Part shown: positions 38,679 to 48,493 of the stretch, one piece after another | How positions within the stretch are numbered: position 1 is the stretch's first letter | Layout of the letters: the number at the start of each line of letters is the position of its first letter | Source of the DNA: Pseudomonas sp. MMS21 TM103 | Lineage (GTDB): Bacteria; Pseudomonadota; Gammaproteobacteria; Pseudomonadales; Pseudomonadaceae | Assembly (NCBI RefSeq): GCF_022132145.1 | Contig: NZ_JAJISP010000001.1 | Location: 930,001-994,000 of the forward strand | Length of the DNA: 64,000 nucleotides | Direction: 5' to 3' | Made by a program: the position numbers and the translations under genes | Notes under the pieces: model-generated | Database searches by the model: none | Told to the model about the DNA's origin: nothing | What the model saw: only the letters and a program-made list of their open reading frames with translations

Positions 38679-39149
38679 TCAGATCAACCCGGCATCTGCC
38701 AGTTTCTGCTCCAAGCCAACCAGGTCGGGAATCTTCAGCACATTCTCGCCAATGAGCACCGCATCCAGCTCCAGCGGCGCCAGTGGCACGTCGGCACGCA
38801 GCAACTCGGCACCAACCTTTACCGATCGCGGAATGCCCTGGACCAGGAGGGCAATGAACTTGACCTTGGCGCGCCCACCGAGGGCGTTGATGATCGCCAC
38901 ACGCGCAGCGGAACCGACCTGAGCCTGGCCATCGGAGGCCGCCTCGAACGACAGCAGCGGCAAACTCAAGTCACGCCAGCTAACCTGACCAAGAAACCAG
39001 GCCGGCATGCCAGCACTGACTTGCGGCGCGCGATAGGCAACCAGCTCGGCGACGGCCACGTTAGGCAGCAACAGGGTGCGATCGGCCAGTGGCACCTGCA
39101 GCGCAGTGAGGCTGTTGACGGTATTCGGGGTGGCTATGACTTGGCTCAT
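38679..39149 (-). CDS. chpC: CheW-like adaptor of the Chp system
   Basis: 156 residues from the ATG at 39149 (MSQVIATP), 7 bases after the chpB stop; a TTG at 39167 is less likely. It is a single CheW domain with the typical VALAELVAYR-like N-terminal beta region and a closing VLKIPDLVGLEQ. In P. aeruginosa ChpC, with PilI, links chemoreceptors to the ChpA kinase for certain signals. It is the last gene of the cluster. Confidence 0.9.
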   Translation of the reverse strand: MSQVIATPNTVNSLTALQVPLADRTLLLPNVAVAELVAYRAPQVSAGMPAWFLGQVSWRDLSLPLLSFEAASDGQAQVGSAARVAIINALGGRAKVKFIALLVQGIPRSVKVGAELLRADVPLAPLELDAVLIGENVLKIPDLVGLEQKLADAGLI

Positions 39150-39156
39150 GTAAAGG

Positions 39157-40218
39157 CTATGCCCCAATTATCTGTGGTGAAGATTCAAGCGCGGCGGTTT
39201 CATTGCACTGCTCGGCCAGCTGATTGACCAGCCCTGCGGCCAGCTCCCGGGGGTCGGCGCTGAAACTGCTGTATCCACCCTCGCGCAGGCTGTCCGGCAT
39301 GCTCGGGCAGACACAGGTATCGCTACGCTGGGTCCAGATGGCCCCGCCCTGGCGCCGCACATAAGCCGCCGCGGCGCTGCCATCGCTGCCCATGCCACTG
39401 AAGGCAATGACGCCGCAAAGCCCGGCATAATGCTTGGCCAGATTGAGCATCATCTGATCGATCGATGGACTGTAGGGTTCCGGCCAGGCCCGTTCGCTGA
39501 TGAGCATGGTTCCTTCTTCACTGAAACCCAGCTCGCGACTGATCGGCACTACCACCACCTCACCGCAACGTACCGAGTCGCCGTGACGCGCCGGATTGAC
39601 ACGCCACTGGCTATGTCGTCCGACCGCCTGCGGTAGCACCGACTCGAAACTGGGGTCAATATGCTGGGCATAGACAAAACCAACCGGCAGACCACCAGGC
39701 AAGGCGTCGAGGAAAGCCTTGATCGCAGCCGGGCCGCCGAGCGAAGCGGCCAGCAACCAGACCTGCCGAGCCGGCTCTCCAACCACCAACGGCGTATCTG
39801 CGAGCACCTGTGGCAGATCCAGACGAGTTGGCCGCTGCGCCTCGGCCAGCAAAGCCTGGAGACTGGGCCCAACCGCTTGCGATGGATCACCGATCAGCTT
39901 CTTCAACTTGCCAAACAGGCGCCGCTCCCAACGCGGGTAATTTTCCGAATGGCGCTCCGGGGCATGTCCCTCGCCAAACAGGATTGGCACGCAGGCGGTT
40001 TCCATCAGGTTGTCGACCAGCGGCAAATCCTCGGACTGGGCCAGATCGATCAGCCACAGGTCGGTCTCGCAAGCCGTCAACGTTGCCTCATCCAGGCGCG
40101 CCGGATCGCTGTTTAGCACGACCTGATAGCCGCTCCCGGTCAACGCCTGCTGCAGCACATGGCGCTGCAGGGAGGTATCGGCAATCACCGCAATACGTGC
40201 CACGCTGTTGTCCGTCAT
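39157..40218 (-). CDS. chpB: CheB-like methylesterase of the Chp system
   Basis: 353 residues. An N-terminal receiver-like part (about residues 1-130), with LWLIDLAQS where the phosphorylated Asp would be, precedes a CheB methylesterase domain. The catalytic residues are recognisable: Ser in LLAASLGGPAAIK near residue 160, His in YAQHIDPSFES near residue 193 and Asp in FSGMGSDGSAAA near residue 285. It removes methyl groups that PilK places on the receptor PilJ. It overlaps chpA by 4 bases (ATGA). Confidence 0.93.
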   Translation of the reverse strand: MTDNSVARIAVIADTSLQRHVLQQALTGSGYQVVLNSDPARLDEATLTACETDLWLIDLAQSEDLPLVDNLMETACVPILFGEGHAPERHSENYPRWERRLFGKLKKLIGDPSQAVGPSLQALLAEAQRPTRLDLPQVLADTPLVVGEPARQVWLLAASLGGPAAIKAFLDALPGGLPVGFVYAQHIDPSFESVLPQAVGRHSQWRVNPARHGDSVRCGEVVVVPISRELGFSEEGTMLISERAWPEPYSPSIDQMMLNLAKHYAGLCGVIAFSGMGSDGSAAAAYVRRQGGAIWTQRSDTCVCPSMPDSLREGGYSSFSADPRELAAGLVNQLAEQCNETAALESSPQIIGA

Positions 40219-43200
40219 GCGCGCGTGTCCGGATGGCGTTCTACCGGGTGGCGATCCACCAACCTGGCAATGCTCTCGAGCAATAACGACTCCTGGTAGG
40301 GTTTACCGAGGTATTCGTTGACACCAATGGCCAGCGCTCGCTCACGGTGTTTCTCACCGGTACGCGAGGTGATCATGATGATCGGCAGGTTTTTCAGATG
40401 CTCGTCGTGACGCACCAGAGTTGCCACTTCGAAACCGTCCATGCGCGGCATTTCGATGTCCAGCAACATGATGTCGGGCTTGTGCTCCTGCAACTGGGAG
40501 ATGGCGTCCACGCCGTCCTTGGCCGTCAATACGTTCATGCCGTTACGCTCGAGCAGACGACTGGTGACCTTGCGCACGGTGACCGAGTCATCCACCACCA
40601 TGACCAGGGTCGGCCGATCCGCTTCAATTTCCGCGGCAGTCGCCGTATGGCCGACCATGCGTGGATGCAATTGGTTGAGCAGGTGCGCATGGAGCACGCG
40701 GATGGTGGCCAGCAGGTCGAGAATCACCACCACGCGACCGTCACCCAGAATGGTCGCGCCGGAAATGCCATGCACCCCGGCGAACTGCGGCCCCAGGCTC
40801 TTCACCACAATCTCGCGGGAGCCGGCCAGGGAGTCGACCTGCACCGCCACCGCGTGCTCGCTCGAGCGCACCAGGATCACCGGCAAGGGCAGGCTCTGAC
40901 CGACCAGCTTGGGTTGCTGGCCGTTATTCAGCAGGTCACCGAGATAACGCAACTCGTAGGCCTGACCGGCGTACTCGAAACGCGGGGTCTCAGTCGCCGC
41001 CGAGCCACTCTGTTCATAGAGGGCTTCCAGCTCGTAAGGAGAAATCCGCACGATGCCTTCGATGGTGTTCAGCGGGATGGCATACAGGTCTTCGCCCGAC
41101 AGCACCATCAGCGCACGGTTGACCGACACGGTGAACGGCAGACGAATGGCAAAGCGCGTGCCTTCGCCCGGGGTCGAATCGATGCTCATGGAGCCGCCGA
41201 GCTGCTTGACCTCGGAATGCACCACGTCCATGCCGACGCCACGCCCGGAAATCTGGGTGACCGCCTCGGCGGTGGAAAACCCAGCTTCGAGGATGAACTG
41301 GAGGATTTCGTGATCGGTCAGATCCGACTCCTGGTCCATCAGGCCACGCTCGATGGCCTTGCGCCGTACGGCATCGAGTTTGATCCCGCCGCCATCGTCG
41401 CTGAGGGTCAAGACGATATCACCGCCCTCGCGGCCCAGGTTCAGGCGGATAGTGCCCTGCTCCGGCTTGCCAGCGGCGCGGCGTAGCGCAGCCGGCTCGA
41501 TACCATGGTCGACTGCGTTGCGCAGCATATGCTCCAGCGGCGCCACAATACGTTCGAGCACGGTGCGGTCCATCTCGCCTTCGGCATTACCAAGTACGAA
41601 TTCGACCTGCTTGCCCAACTCACCGGCGACCTGACGGACAATCCGCCGCAGCCGCGGGACCAGCCGGTCGAAGGGCACCATGCGGGTGCGCATCAAGCCT
41701 TCCTGCAGCTCGGTATTGACCCGCGCCTGTTGCAGCAACAGGGTTTCCGCATCGCGGTTACGCATGGCCAGGGTTTCTTTCAGATCGAGCAAGTCGGAGG
41801 CGGACTCAAACAGTGCGCGTGAAAGCTGCTGCAGCTGCGAATGGCGGTCCATTTCCAGCGGATCGAAATCCTCGTAGCCGGCGCGCTCGGCCTCGGCCTG
41901 ATAGCGACTGAGGATCTGCGCCTGGGTTTCGATGTCCAGGCGGCGCAGTTGGTCGCGTACACGGTCGATGGTCGCTTCCATCTCACTCAGGGTGAAACCG
42001 AAGTCGCTGACCTGTTGTTCGACCCGACCGCGAAAGATCGAAGTCTCACCGGCCAGGTTGACCAGACCTTCGAGCAGTTCCGCCGGCACCTTGACCAGCT
42101 CCTGTGGAGCACGTCGCGCGGCAGCTTCCTGCGCAGCTTCCTGCGCACGACGAACGAACGGCAGGACTTTCGCCACCTGCTCCCGCGCCGGCAATTCACT
42201 GGCCGCGACTATAGGTGCCAGCAGGCCGGGGACTGTTGCCGCCACGACCTCAACGCTGGCCGTCGCCTGGTCATCGTCGGCAAAACTGGCTTGCAGGCGC
42301 TGACGCAGTTGATCGAGCTCTTTCTGCAGCCCCTCGAAGCCGGACTGCACATCGAGGAACAGGCTTTCCGGCCATGGCGCACCTTGCAGCAGGGCCTCGC
42401 TCAGGTGTGCTTCAAGGTCATGGGTCAGATTGCCCAGACGGTTCTGGCCGGCCAGCCGCGCCCCACCCTTGAGGGTATGCAGGACACGCAACATGTCATC
42501 GATCGCCGCGCCATCGTCACGCTGCTGATCCCAGCGACCCATGGCGGCCTCCATCGCCTCCAACAGGTCGTCGGCTTCTTCCAGGAAGATATCGAGGATG
42601 TCAGACTCGTCATCGTCCTGATCCGGATGTTCCGCCACCGCCTTGAGTTGCACGGCAGACGGCATGCTCAGTTGCTGGTCCGGGTTGGCGCGAAAATGCT
42701 TGATCGTCTCGATCAGCGCATCGCCATCAGGCACCGGGCGCTTGCCGCGCACCGCATCGAGCATCTCCGCCAGGCGATCGTGGCAAGCCTGGAGCAGGCC
42801 GAACAGCTCCTGGCTAGGACGCAGCCGACCATCCGCGAGCCCTTCGTAGAGGAATTCGAGTTCATGGGCGAGGTCGCCAATCTCGCGTATTTCCGCCATG
42901 CGCGCACCACCCTTGAGGGTGTGCAGGTCGCGCTGCAGGGCTTCCAGTTCGAGGCTGTTGTCGACGTCATCCATCCAGCGCAGCAGCGCCGCGCCAGAAC
43001 TGTCGATGATGTCGAAACCCTCTTCGAGGAAGATGTCCACCAGCTCCTGGTCGGGCTGATCGACGAACTCGGCTGCCACGGGCATAGCAGCATCGGTTGC
43101 CGCGGGTGCGGCGAGGGCCTCCGCTGGCGTCTCCCGCTCAACCTCGGCAAAATCCTGCTCAGGGTCTGCTTCCAGGCTCGGCTCTAGATCGTCCTCGCTG

Positions 43201-46200
43201 TGCAGCAATGACGACAGCACCTCTTCAACATCATCCTCCTGGTCGGCTTCGGCTTCGGCTTCGGCTTCGGCTTCGGCTTCGGCTTCGGCTTCGGCTTCGA
43301 GATCATTCTCGGCGGCCGTTGCCGCTACTGACAAACTGGGCACGCCCCCCCCCTGGCGGAAGTGACGTATCGCCTCGATCAGTTCGTGCGGAGACTGCAT
43401 CACGGCCTGCTTTTGCAGCTGCTCCAGCAACATGGCCAGGCAATCATGGCTTTGCTGCAGCAGAGCGACGAGCGCCGGCGAATGGCTGAAGCGCCGATCC
43501 ACCAGGCCTTCGTACAAGGACTCCAGCTCATGGGCGAGGTCGCCAATCGGACGAATCTCGGCCATCCGCGCGCCACCCTTGAGGGTATGCAAGTCACGCT
43601 GCAGGGACGACAGGGCGGCCTTGTTGCCCGGCTCGGCACTCCAGCCTTCCAATGCCTGACCGGCGCTCTCGAGGATGTCCACGGCTTCCTCGAGGAAGAT
43701 CTCGACCATCTCCGCGTCGAGCGCCTCATAGCCAGAGGAAGCAGCAGGCTCGGACTCAGGCAAAATACCGATGTCCTCATCGACCTGCATCTCCACTGCT
43801 GTCACCGTCTCGCCGTCGCTCTCGTGCGCCCAGGGCGACTGCTCGAGCGCCGCAGTGGCGGCATCCAGCTCGACGGGCTGCAAATCCGCCTGCCCTTGCG
43901 CGGACAACAGTGCCAGTGCGCTCGGATCCAGCGCTTCACCGAGCAACCTGCGCAGTGCCTCGACCCGCGCCGGCTCGGCGCTGACCTGGAGGCCGGCGGC
44001 AACCTGATCCATCATGCTGATCAGGGCTTCATGCGCCTGTTCGGCCTCGCTGAAGAAGCGCTCGCTGACCGCCAGGCTGCCTTCTTCCACGGCACCATAG
44101 AGGTCGAGCAGGGCTTCGCAGAGTTCATCGATCTGCGGCAATTCGGCCATTTCCGCGCCGCGCCCCAGGGTCGTCAACTCGTCCAGCAAGGCACTCAGTT
44201 CCTGACGATCGGAGGGGTGCTCGCGCCAGCGCTGCAGCAAGGCCTCGGCATCCAGCAGGATGTCCATGCCCTCGGCGAGGAAAATGCCGATCAGCTGCGG
44301 ATCGCGGGTTTCGCCCTGCTCGCTCTGGCGACTGCTTTGCGCGGCGTCGAGGCGATCCTGATGCAGTTTGTGCGCACGCTCGAGGAACTCCGGCGCACCG
44401 GACAGAGGAGCCAGCGGCTGAGTTTCCAGCTGCGCCAGGCCGAGACGGAACAGCTTCTCGGCAGCGCTCAATAATTCGGCTTCGGCCAGATCCATCGGGA
44501 TCAGGTTGCTCTTGAACTCCTTGACCATTTTTTCCAGCGGTGCGGCGATCTCCGCCACCGGCAGAATTCCGGCCATGTAGGCACTGCCTTTGAGGGTGTG
44601 CAGGGCACGCTGCAGGTCGTCGGTGACCGGCTGTGGCAGTTCCTGGGCGCAATCGGCAAGAAAACCGACCAGGGTGTCGAGGTGGGTTTCGGCTTCGTTG
44701 CGGAAAATCTCCAACAGTTGCGGATCGAGGGGCTCGCCATAAAGGGGCTCGCCATCGAGCACTTCGCTCGGCTCAACGACTGACGCAACAGCCTCGGGCT
44801 CACCTTCAGGTGACGCGACCTGGACCGCCGGGGCATCGGCTTTTGTCAGGCTCTGCCCTTTCGCCAGCGCATGCGCGGTGGCGGCCAGCAGGTCGACATC
44901 GTCACGCTGGCGCTGGGCCTTGGCGGCGAACTCGGCGACCAGGGCCGGCATCAGCGCGACCACGTCGGCCACCACCTGCAACACGTCGGCAGTGGGTTCA
45001 ATGCTGCGGTCGAGAACCCGATTGAGCAGGTTCTCGATCGACCAGCCCAACTCGCCGATGACCAGCGCCCGAACCATGCGACCACTGCCCTTGAGGGTGT
45101 GGAAGGCGCGGCGAATTTCGATCAATGCCTCTTTGTTGGCCGGGTCGGCACCCCATTGCGGCAGAAACTCGCCGATGGTTTCCAACACTTCGCCGGCTTC
45201 TTCGACGAAGACCTCCATCAACTCTTCATCGAACGACTCTTCATCGGCCGGTGGTGGCAGCAGACTCGGCGGCACATCGTGAGCCGGCGGATTGATCGCC
45301 TGCTGCGGTGCGGCCATGACATCGGCCAGCGACAGCGGCTTGTCGACCTCGGGGGCAGGTTCATCGACTGTCAGCGGCGCACTCGGCAGTTCAACTTCGG
45401 GCACACCCAGCGATGCCAGCTCGGCCTCATCCCAGTGGCCAGAGCCGTTCAGCTCGTCCAGACTCAGCTCTTCGAGCAGCATGGCATCCTGGCTGAAATC
45501 CGCCTGCGACGCTGGCGCTTCCTCACTGAGGTCGAGAGTCGGCAGGGGTTCGATTACCTCCGCCTCGAACTGCAGATCGAGCGCCTGTGGATCAGTTTCC
45601 AGCGGGGCAAGGCTCCAACTGTCATCGTCAAGCGGCGGCTGGGTCTCGACCGCCGCAGTGCCAGTCTCGGCGAGTTCGGCGCCCGGTTCCTCAAACGGCG
45701 CGGGCTCGATCTGCGCCTCCTGCTGTGCAACCGGCTCCAGAGTCTCGGCCTCGGCTGGCTCATCGGCCAGTACTTCGATGTCATGCAGCGGGTCGGCAAG
45801 CGAGGCGACATCTTCTTGCCGTGGATCTATCTGATCGAGGATCGAGGGCTTTTCTTTCAGGGGATAACCGAGACTTTCCAGGCTTTCCTCGGCCACATCG
45901 AGAATCAGGTCACCCTGGCTGCCATGGTCTTCGGCCAGGCGCTCAAGGTAGTACTCGACGCTGGTGATGGCATCGGCCAAGGTGTCCAGGCTCTGCCAGT
46001 TAGGCACGGCCTTGCGCGCCAGCAGCTGTTCCTGAATGTAGCGATTGCAGGCATTCAACAGCTCCGCGGCCCGCGCCAGCGGAATCATTGCCAGGCCGCC
46101 ACGCACCTGGGTCAGCAGCGCCGGCACACGCGCCAGGTGCTCGTGATTCCACTGCGAGGCAATGAACTCGATGATCGCGTCCTTGGCCTGTTCCAGGCCG

Positions 46201-47552
46201 TTGCGCGCTTCCTTGATCACCAGCTGGTGAATCTGCGCCACGTCGGTGGTGGGCAGGTGGCTCTCTTCGCGAGAGCCGTCGGCAACCGGACCGACCATGC
46301 CGGCCAGGGTCGCCTCGACATACAGCAGTGCTCCGGCAACATCCATCAACACGGCATCGCTCGGCGCCTGCCGGCCAAGGGCCAGGCCGTGAACCACGTC
46401 GATCTGATCGAGGATGACTTTACGTGGCTGGCCGAAACCCAGCACGGCGAGGGTGTCGGCAATCTGCTTGAGCGGCGCCAGCAGGCTCTCCAGCTCGCCC
46501 ACATGATTGCGATCACTGCGCACGAACAGGTCGAGGCTGTCCTTGACCCGCACCAGCTCCTCACACAGCGCGCCAACGACCGAGCGCATGGCATCGCGAT
46601 CCGGACCGGCCAGACGGGCACGCTCCTCATTGACGATATCGGTGTTAGGCAGCGCGTCGTCGAGTCGGAACTGTTCCTTCAAGGCCCTGATACGCGGTGA
46701 CTGCGCCGGTGCCTTGGCGACATAGAACAACAGATTCTTGGTCAGCTCGTCGGAGGCCGGCTGGTTGATGCCGTCGGCACCCTGATCGAGCAGGCGCTTG
46801 AGTTCTTTATCGACCTCACGCAGCAGCGTACGTACCGACGGACTATTGACCACGCCACCGCTGGCCAGCCCCTCGACCAGACCCGAGGCGATCTGCCACA
46901 AGGGACCCAGCGGCGCGTCTTTGCACAACGTCTCGAGACGGCCAAAAACCCGCGCCATATAGCCCAGATTGGTCGGCAGATCCTGATTACGCAGGAGCCC
47001 GACCAAGGCCACTTGCAGCATCTGCCGCAGCTTGCGCAGCAGTATCGGCAGGTCCGCGGTGCGCAGTTCGCCCAGGGACTCGTCTGACAAGGCCGGCGCA
47101 CGCGCGGACATATCCGGGGAAAATAAACTGTTCTCCGAGAGCAGCTTTTCGCCGCGGGCGGCACGCAGGTCGTTGAGCAGCGGCAACACCACCATCGGCA
47201 AATCGCGACGGGCGGTCTGGATCCGATCGAGGTAGACCGGCAGCTGGAGGATGGCCTGCATCAGCACTTCCAGGGCTTCGCCCTGGCTGGCCACGCGACC
47301 TTCCATCAAGGCCCGGGCCAGGTGCTCCATTTCTTCGGCGAGCAGGGCTGCGCCGTAGAACTCCACCATTTGCAGAGTGCCGTGTACCTGGTGCACATAG
47401 GTCAGGCAGAAGCGCATGCGCGTTGAATCCTGGGGATTCTCGACGTATGCCTCCAGGGCTTGGCGCGCCTGTTTCAGGGTTTCCGCGATTTCGCCTTTGA
47501 CCCATTCCAGGGCGACATAGTCGTGCCGATCCCCCATAGCCGCTTCACTCAT
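40215..47552 (-). CDS. chpA: ChpA: multi-Hpt hybrid chemotaxis histidine kinase
   Basis: 2445 residues, close to the 2472 I recall for P. aeruginosa. Several Hpt-type modules carry an HTLKG-like motif near residues 57, 817, 985, 1322, 1545 and 1693; a threonine replaces histidine in LTTLGRGAEM near 1125, and a degenerate module (VRGGLAMI) lies near 480. Then come a CheA dimer/HATPase core (near 1900-2150; DHGIEP, DDGGGIK, SGRGVGMDVV), a CheW domain and a C-terminal receiver (LLDIEMPR, about 2304-2434). It phosphorylates PilG and PilH to control twitching and cAMP. The start could instead be the ATG at 47537. Confidence 0.96.
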   Translation of the reverse strand: MSEAAMGDRHDYVALEWVKGEIAETLKQARQALEAYVENPQDSTRMRFCLTYVHQVHGTLQMVEFYGAALLAEEMEHLARALMEGRVASQGEALEVLMQAILQLPVYLDRIQTARRDLPMVVLPLLNDLRAARGEKLLSENSLFSPDMSARAPALSDESLGELRTADLPILLRKLRQMLQVALVGLLRNQDLPTNLGYMARVFGRLETLCKDAPLGPLWQIASGLVEGLASGGVVNSPSVRTLLREVDKELKRLLDQGADGINQPASDELTKNLLFYVAKAPAQSPRIRALKEQFRLDDALPNTDIVNEERARLAGPDRDAMRSVVGALCEELVRVKDSLDLFVRSDRNHVGELESLLAPLKQIADTLAVLGFGQPRKVILDQIDVVHGLALGRQAPSDAVLMDVAGALLYVEATLAGMVGPVADGSREESHLPTTDVAQIHQLVIKEARNGLEQAKDAIIEFIASQWNHEHLARVPALLTQVRGGLAMIPLARAAELLNACNRYIQEQLLARKAVPNWQSLDTLADAITSVEYYLERLAEDHGSQGDLILDVAEESLESLGYPLKEKPSILDQIDPRQEDVASLADPLHDIEVLADEPAEAETLEPVAQQEAQIEPAPFEEPGAELAETGTAAVETQPPLDDDSWSLAPLETDPQALDLQFEAEVIEPLPTLDLSEEAPASQADFSQDAMLLEELSLDELNGSGHWDEAELASLGVPEVELPSAPLTVDEPAPEVDKPLSLADVMAAPQQAINPPAHDVPPSLLPPPADEESFDEELMEVFVEEAGEVLETIGEFLPQWGADPANKEALIEIRRAFHTLKGSGRMVRALVIGELGWSIENLLNRVLDRSIEPTADVLQVVADVVALMPALVAEFAAKAQRQRDDVDLLAATAHALAKGQSLTKADAPAVQVASPEGEPEAVASVVEPSEVLDGEPLYGEPLDPQLLEIFRNEAETHLDTLVGFLADCAQELPQPVTDDLQRALHTLKGSAYMAGILPVAEIAAPLEKMVKEFKSNLIPMDLAEAELLSAAEKLFRLGLAQLETQPLAPLSGAPEFLERAHKLHQDRLDAAQSSRQSEQGETRDPQLIGIFLAEGMDILLDAEALLQRWREHPSDRQELSALLDELTTLGRGAEMAELPQIDELCEALLDLYGAVEEGSLAVSERFFSEAEQAHEALISMMDQVAAGLQVSAEPARVEALRRLLGEALDPSALALLSAQGQADLQPVELDAATAALEQSPWAHESDGETVTAVEMQVDEDIGILPESEPAASSGYEALDAEMVEIFLEEAVDILESAGQALEGWSAEPGNKAALSSLQRDLHTLKGGARMAEIRPIGDLAHELESLYEGLVDRRFSHSPALVALLQQSHDCLAMLLEQLQKQAVMQSPHELIEAIRHFRQGGGVPSLSVAATAAENDLEAEAEAEAEAEAEAEAEADQEDDVEEVLSSLLHSEDDLEPSLEADPEQDFAEVERETPAEALAAPAATDAAMPVAAEFVDQPDQELVDIFLEEGFDIIDSSGAALLRWMDDVDNSLELEALQRDLHTLKGGARMAEIREIGDLAHELEFLYEGLADGRLRPSQELFGLLQACHDRLAEMLDAVRGKRPVPDGDALIETIKHFRANPDQQLSMPSAVQLKAVAEHPDQDDDESDILDIFLEEADDLLEAMEAAMGRWDQQRDDGAAIDDMLRVLHTLKGGARLAGQNRLGNLTHDLEAHLSEALLQGAPWPESLFLDVQSGFEGLQKELDQLRQRLQASFADDDQATASVEVVAATVPGLLAPIVAASELPAREQVAKVLPFVRRAQEAAQEAAARRAPQELVKVPAELLEGLVNLAGETSIFRGRVEQQVSDFGFTLSEMEATIDRVRDQLRRLDIETQAQILSRYQAEAERAGYEDFDPLEMDRHSQLQQLSRALFESASDLLDLKETLAMRNRDAETLLLQQARVNTELQEGLMRTRMVPFDRLVPRLRRIVRQVAGELGKQVEFVLGNAEGEMDRTVLERIVAPLEHMLRNAVDHGIEPAALRRAAGKPEQGTIRLNLGREGGDIVLTLSDDGGGIKLDAVRRKAIERGLMDQESDLTDHEILQFILEAGFSTAEAVTQISGRGVGMDVVHSEVKQLGGSMSIDSTPGEGTRFAIRLPFTVSVNRALMVLSGEDLYAIPLNTIEGIVRISPYELEALYEQSGSAATETPRFEYAGQAYELRYLGDLLNNGQQPKLVGQSLPLPVILVRSSEHAVAVQVDSLAGSREIVVKSLGPQFAGVHGISGATILGDGRVVVILDLLATIRVLHAHLLNQLHPRMVGHTATAAEIEADRPTLVMVVDDSVTVRKVTSRLLERNGMNVLTAKDGVDAISQLQEHKPDIMLLDIEMPRMDGFEVATLVRHDEHLKNLPIIMITSRTGEKHRERALAIGVNEYLGKPYQESLLLESIARLVDRHPVERHPDTRA
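43245..43298. repeat. Nine-copy GGCTTC microsatellite inside chpA
   Basis: Nine perfect tandem copies of GGCTTC (54 bases) encode alternating Ala-Glu on the minus strand, around ChpA residues 1419-1436, in the acidic linker between two Hpt modules. Copy-number changes stay in frame, because each unit adds or removes two codons. Confidence 0.97.
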
Positions 47553-47567
47553 AAACTTGGCTCTGCC

Positions 47568-48425
47568 CTATCCCTTGCGGGTAAACGCCAGCACTCGCTC
47601 GTCGGCCACCGGAAGCAAATCCGGATGCTGCCAACCAACCACTTCACCCACTCCCACCACCAGCAGACCACCCGGTGCCAGGCGCTCGGCCAGGCAGTTG
47701 AGGATCTCGCGGCGACGCCAGCGGCGAAAATAGATCAGCAAGTTCTGACAAAAAATGACGTCCATACCGGACATTGGCGCCTTGGCCAACTCCAGCACAT
47801 TGAGCCTGGCGCAACACACTCGCGCGGCCAGATCCGCTACAACTTTGAAGCGTCCATCGGCTTGGGCCACAAAATAGCGTTGACCCAACTCCGTATCGAT
47901 TTGTTCCAACTTGCGCGGGCCGTACTGACCATCGCGCGCCAGGCGCAGAGCGTTCAGGCTGATATCGGTTCCGGTTACGCCAAAGTGCTCGGGGTGCTCG
48001 CTGTCACGCAGCACTTCAGCCGCCGTGATCGCCAACGAATAAGGTTCCTCACCACTCGAGCATCCGACGCTCCACATCTCCCAGGGGCTACCCAACCCTC
48101 GCTGCAGTCGCTCTCGCAGGTAACGCTCGAGTACCTCAAACGATGGCCGGTGACGAAAGAAACGGGTCTCCTGCACGGTCAGGCGGTCCAGCAGGGTCGA
48201 CCACTCGACCGCTCCACGCGGACCATCCGTGACCTGGCGGAAATAGGTGGCGTAATCCGCCACACCCAGTTCACGCATGCGCGCACTCAGGTTGGTCTGC
48301 AGAAACGCCTGCCGCTGCTCACTGATCACCACGCCAGTGCGCTCTTCGAGCAGCGCTTGCCAAGCGCGAAACTCGGCAGCAGCCATGTCCACCACTGGTT
48401 GCAAGGCCCAGGCGCCTGACTGCAT
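47568..48425 (-). CDS. pilK: CheR-like methyltransferase PilK
   Basis: 285 residues from the ATG at 48425 (MQSGAWALQP), which has GAGAGG 6 bases before; starts at 48443 or 48449 are possible and the former gives 291 residues, the length I recall for P. aeruginosa. The CheR fold is visible: an N-terminal helical domain with VQETRFFRHRPSFE, and the SAM motif VGCSSGEEPYSLAI near residue 110. It methylates glutamates of PilJ to set sensitivity. It lies 15 bases before chpA. Confidence 0.92.
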   Translation of the reverse strand: MQSGAWALQPVVDMAAAEFRAWQALLEERTGVVISEQRQAFLQTNLSARMRELGVADYATYFRQVTDGPRGAVEWSTLLDRLTVQETRFFRHRPSFEVLERYLRERLQRGLGSPWEMWSVGCSSGEEPYSLAITAAEVLRDSEHPEHFGVTGTDISLNALRLARDGQYGPRKLEQIDTELGQRYFVAQADGRFKVVADLAARVCCARLNVLELAKAPMSGMDVIFCQNLLIYFRRWRRREILNCLAERLAPGGLLVVGVGEVVGWQHPDLLPVADERVLAFTRKG

Positions 48426-48493
48426 GTCGTGCCTCTCGCTCATGGCCATAGACGCTGGACAGCGACCAGCAAAGGTCGCCACGCCACGTTTGC

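Noticed and set aside
43245..43298. GGCTTC array considered as a CRISPR
   Set aside because: Units are 6 bases with no spacers, and it is in frame inside chpA.
44871..46700. 609-codon plus-strand open frame opposite chpA (also 41841-43187)
   Set aside because: It is a shadow of the chpA reading frame: high GC keeps the antisense frame open, and the protein shows Gln/His/Arg/Leu-rich noise without domains, while ChpA motifs are unmistakable.
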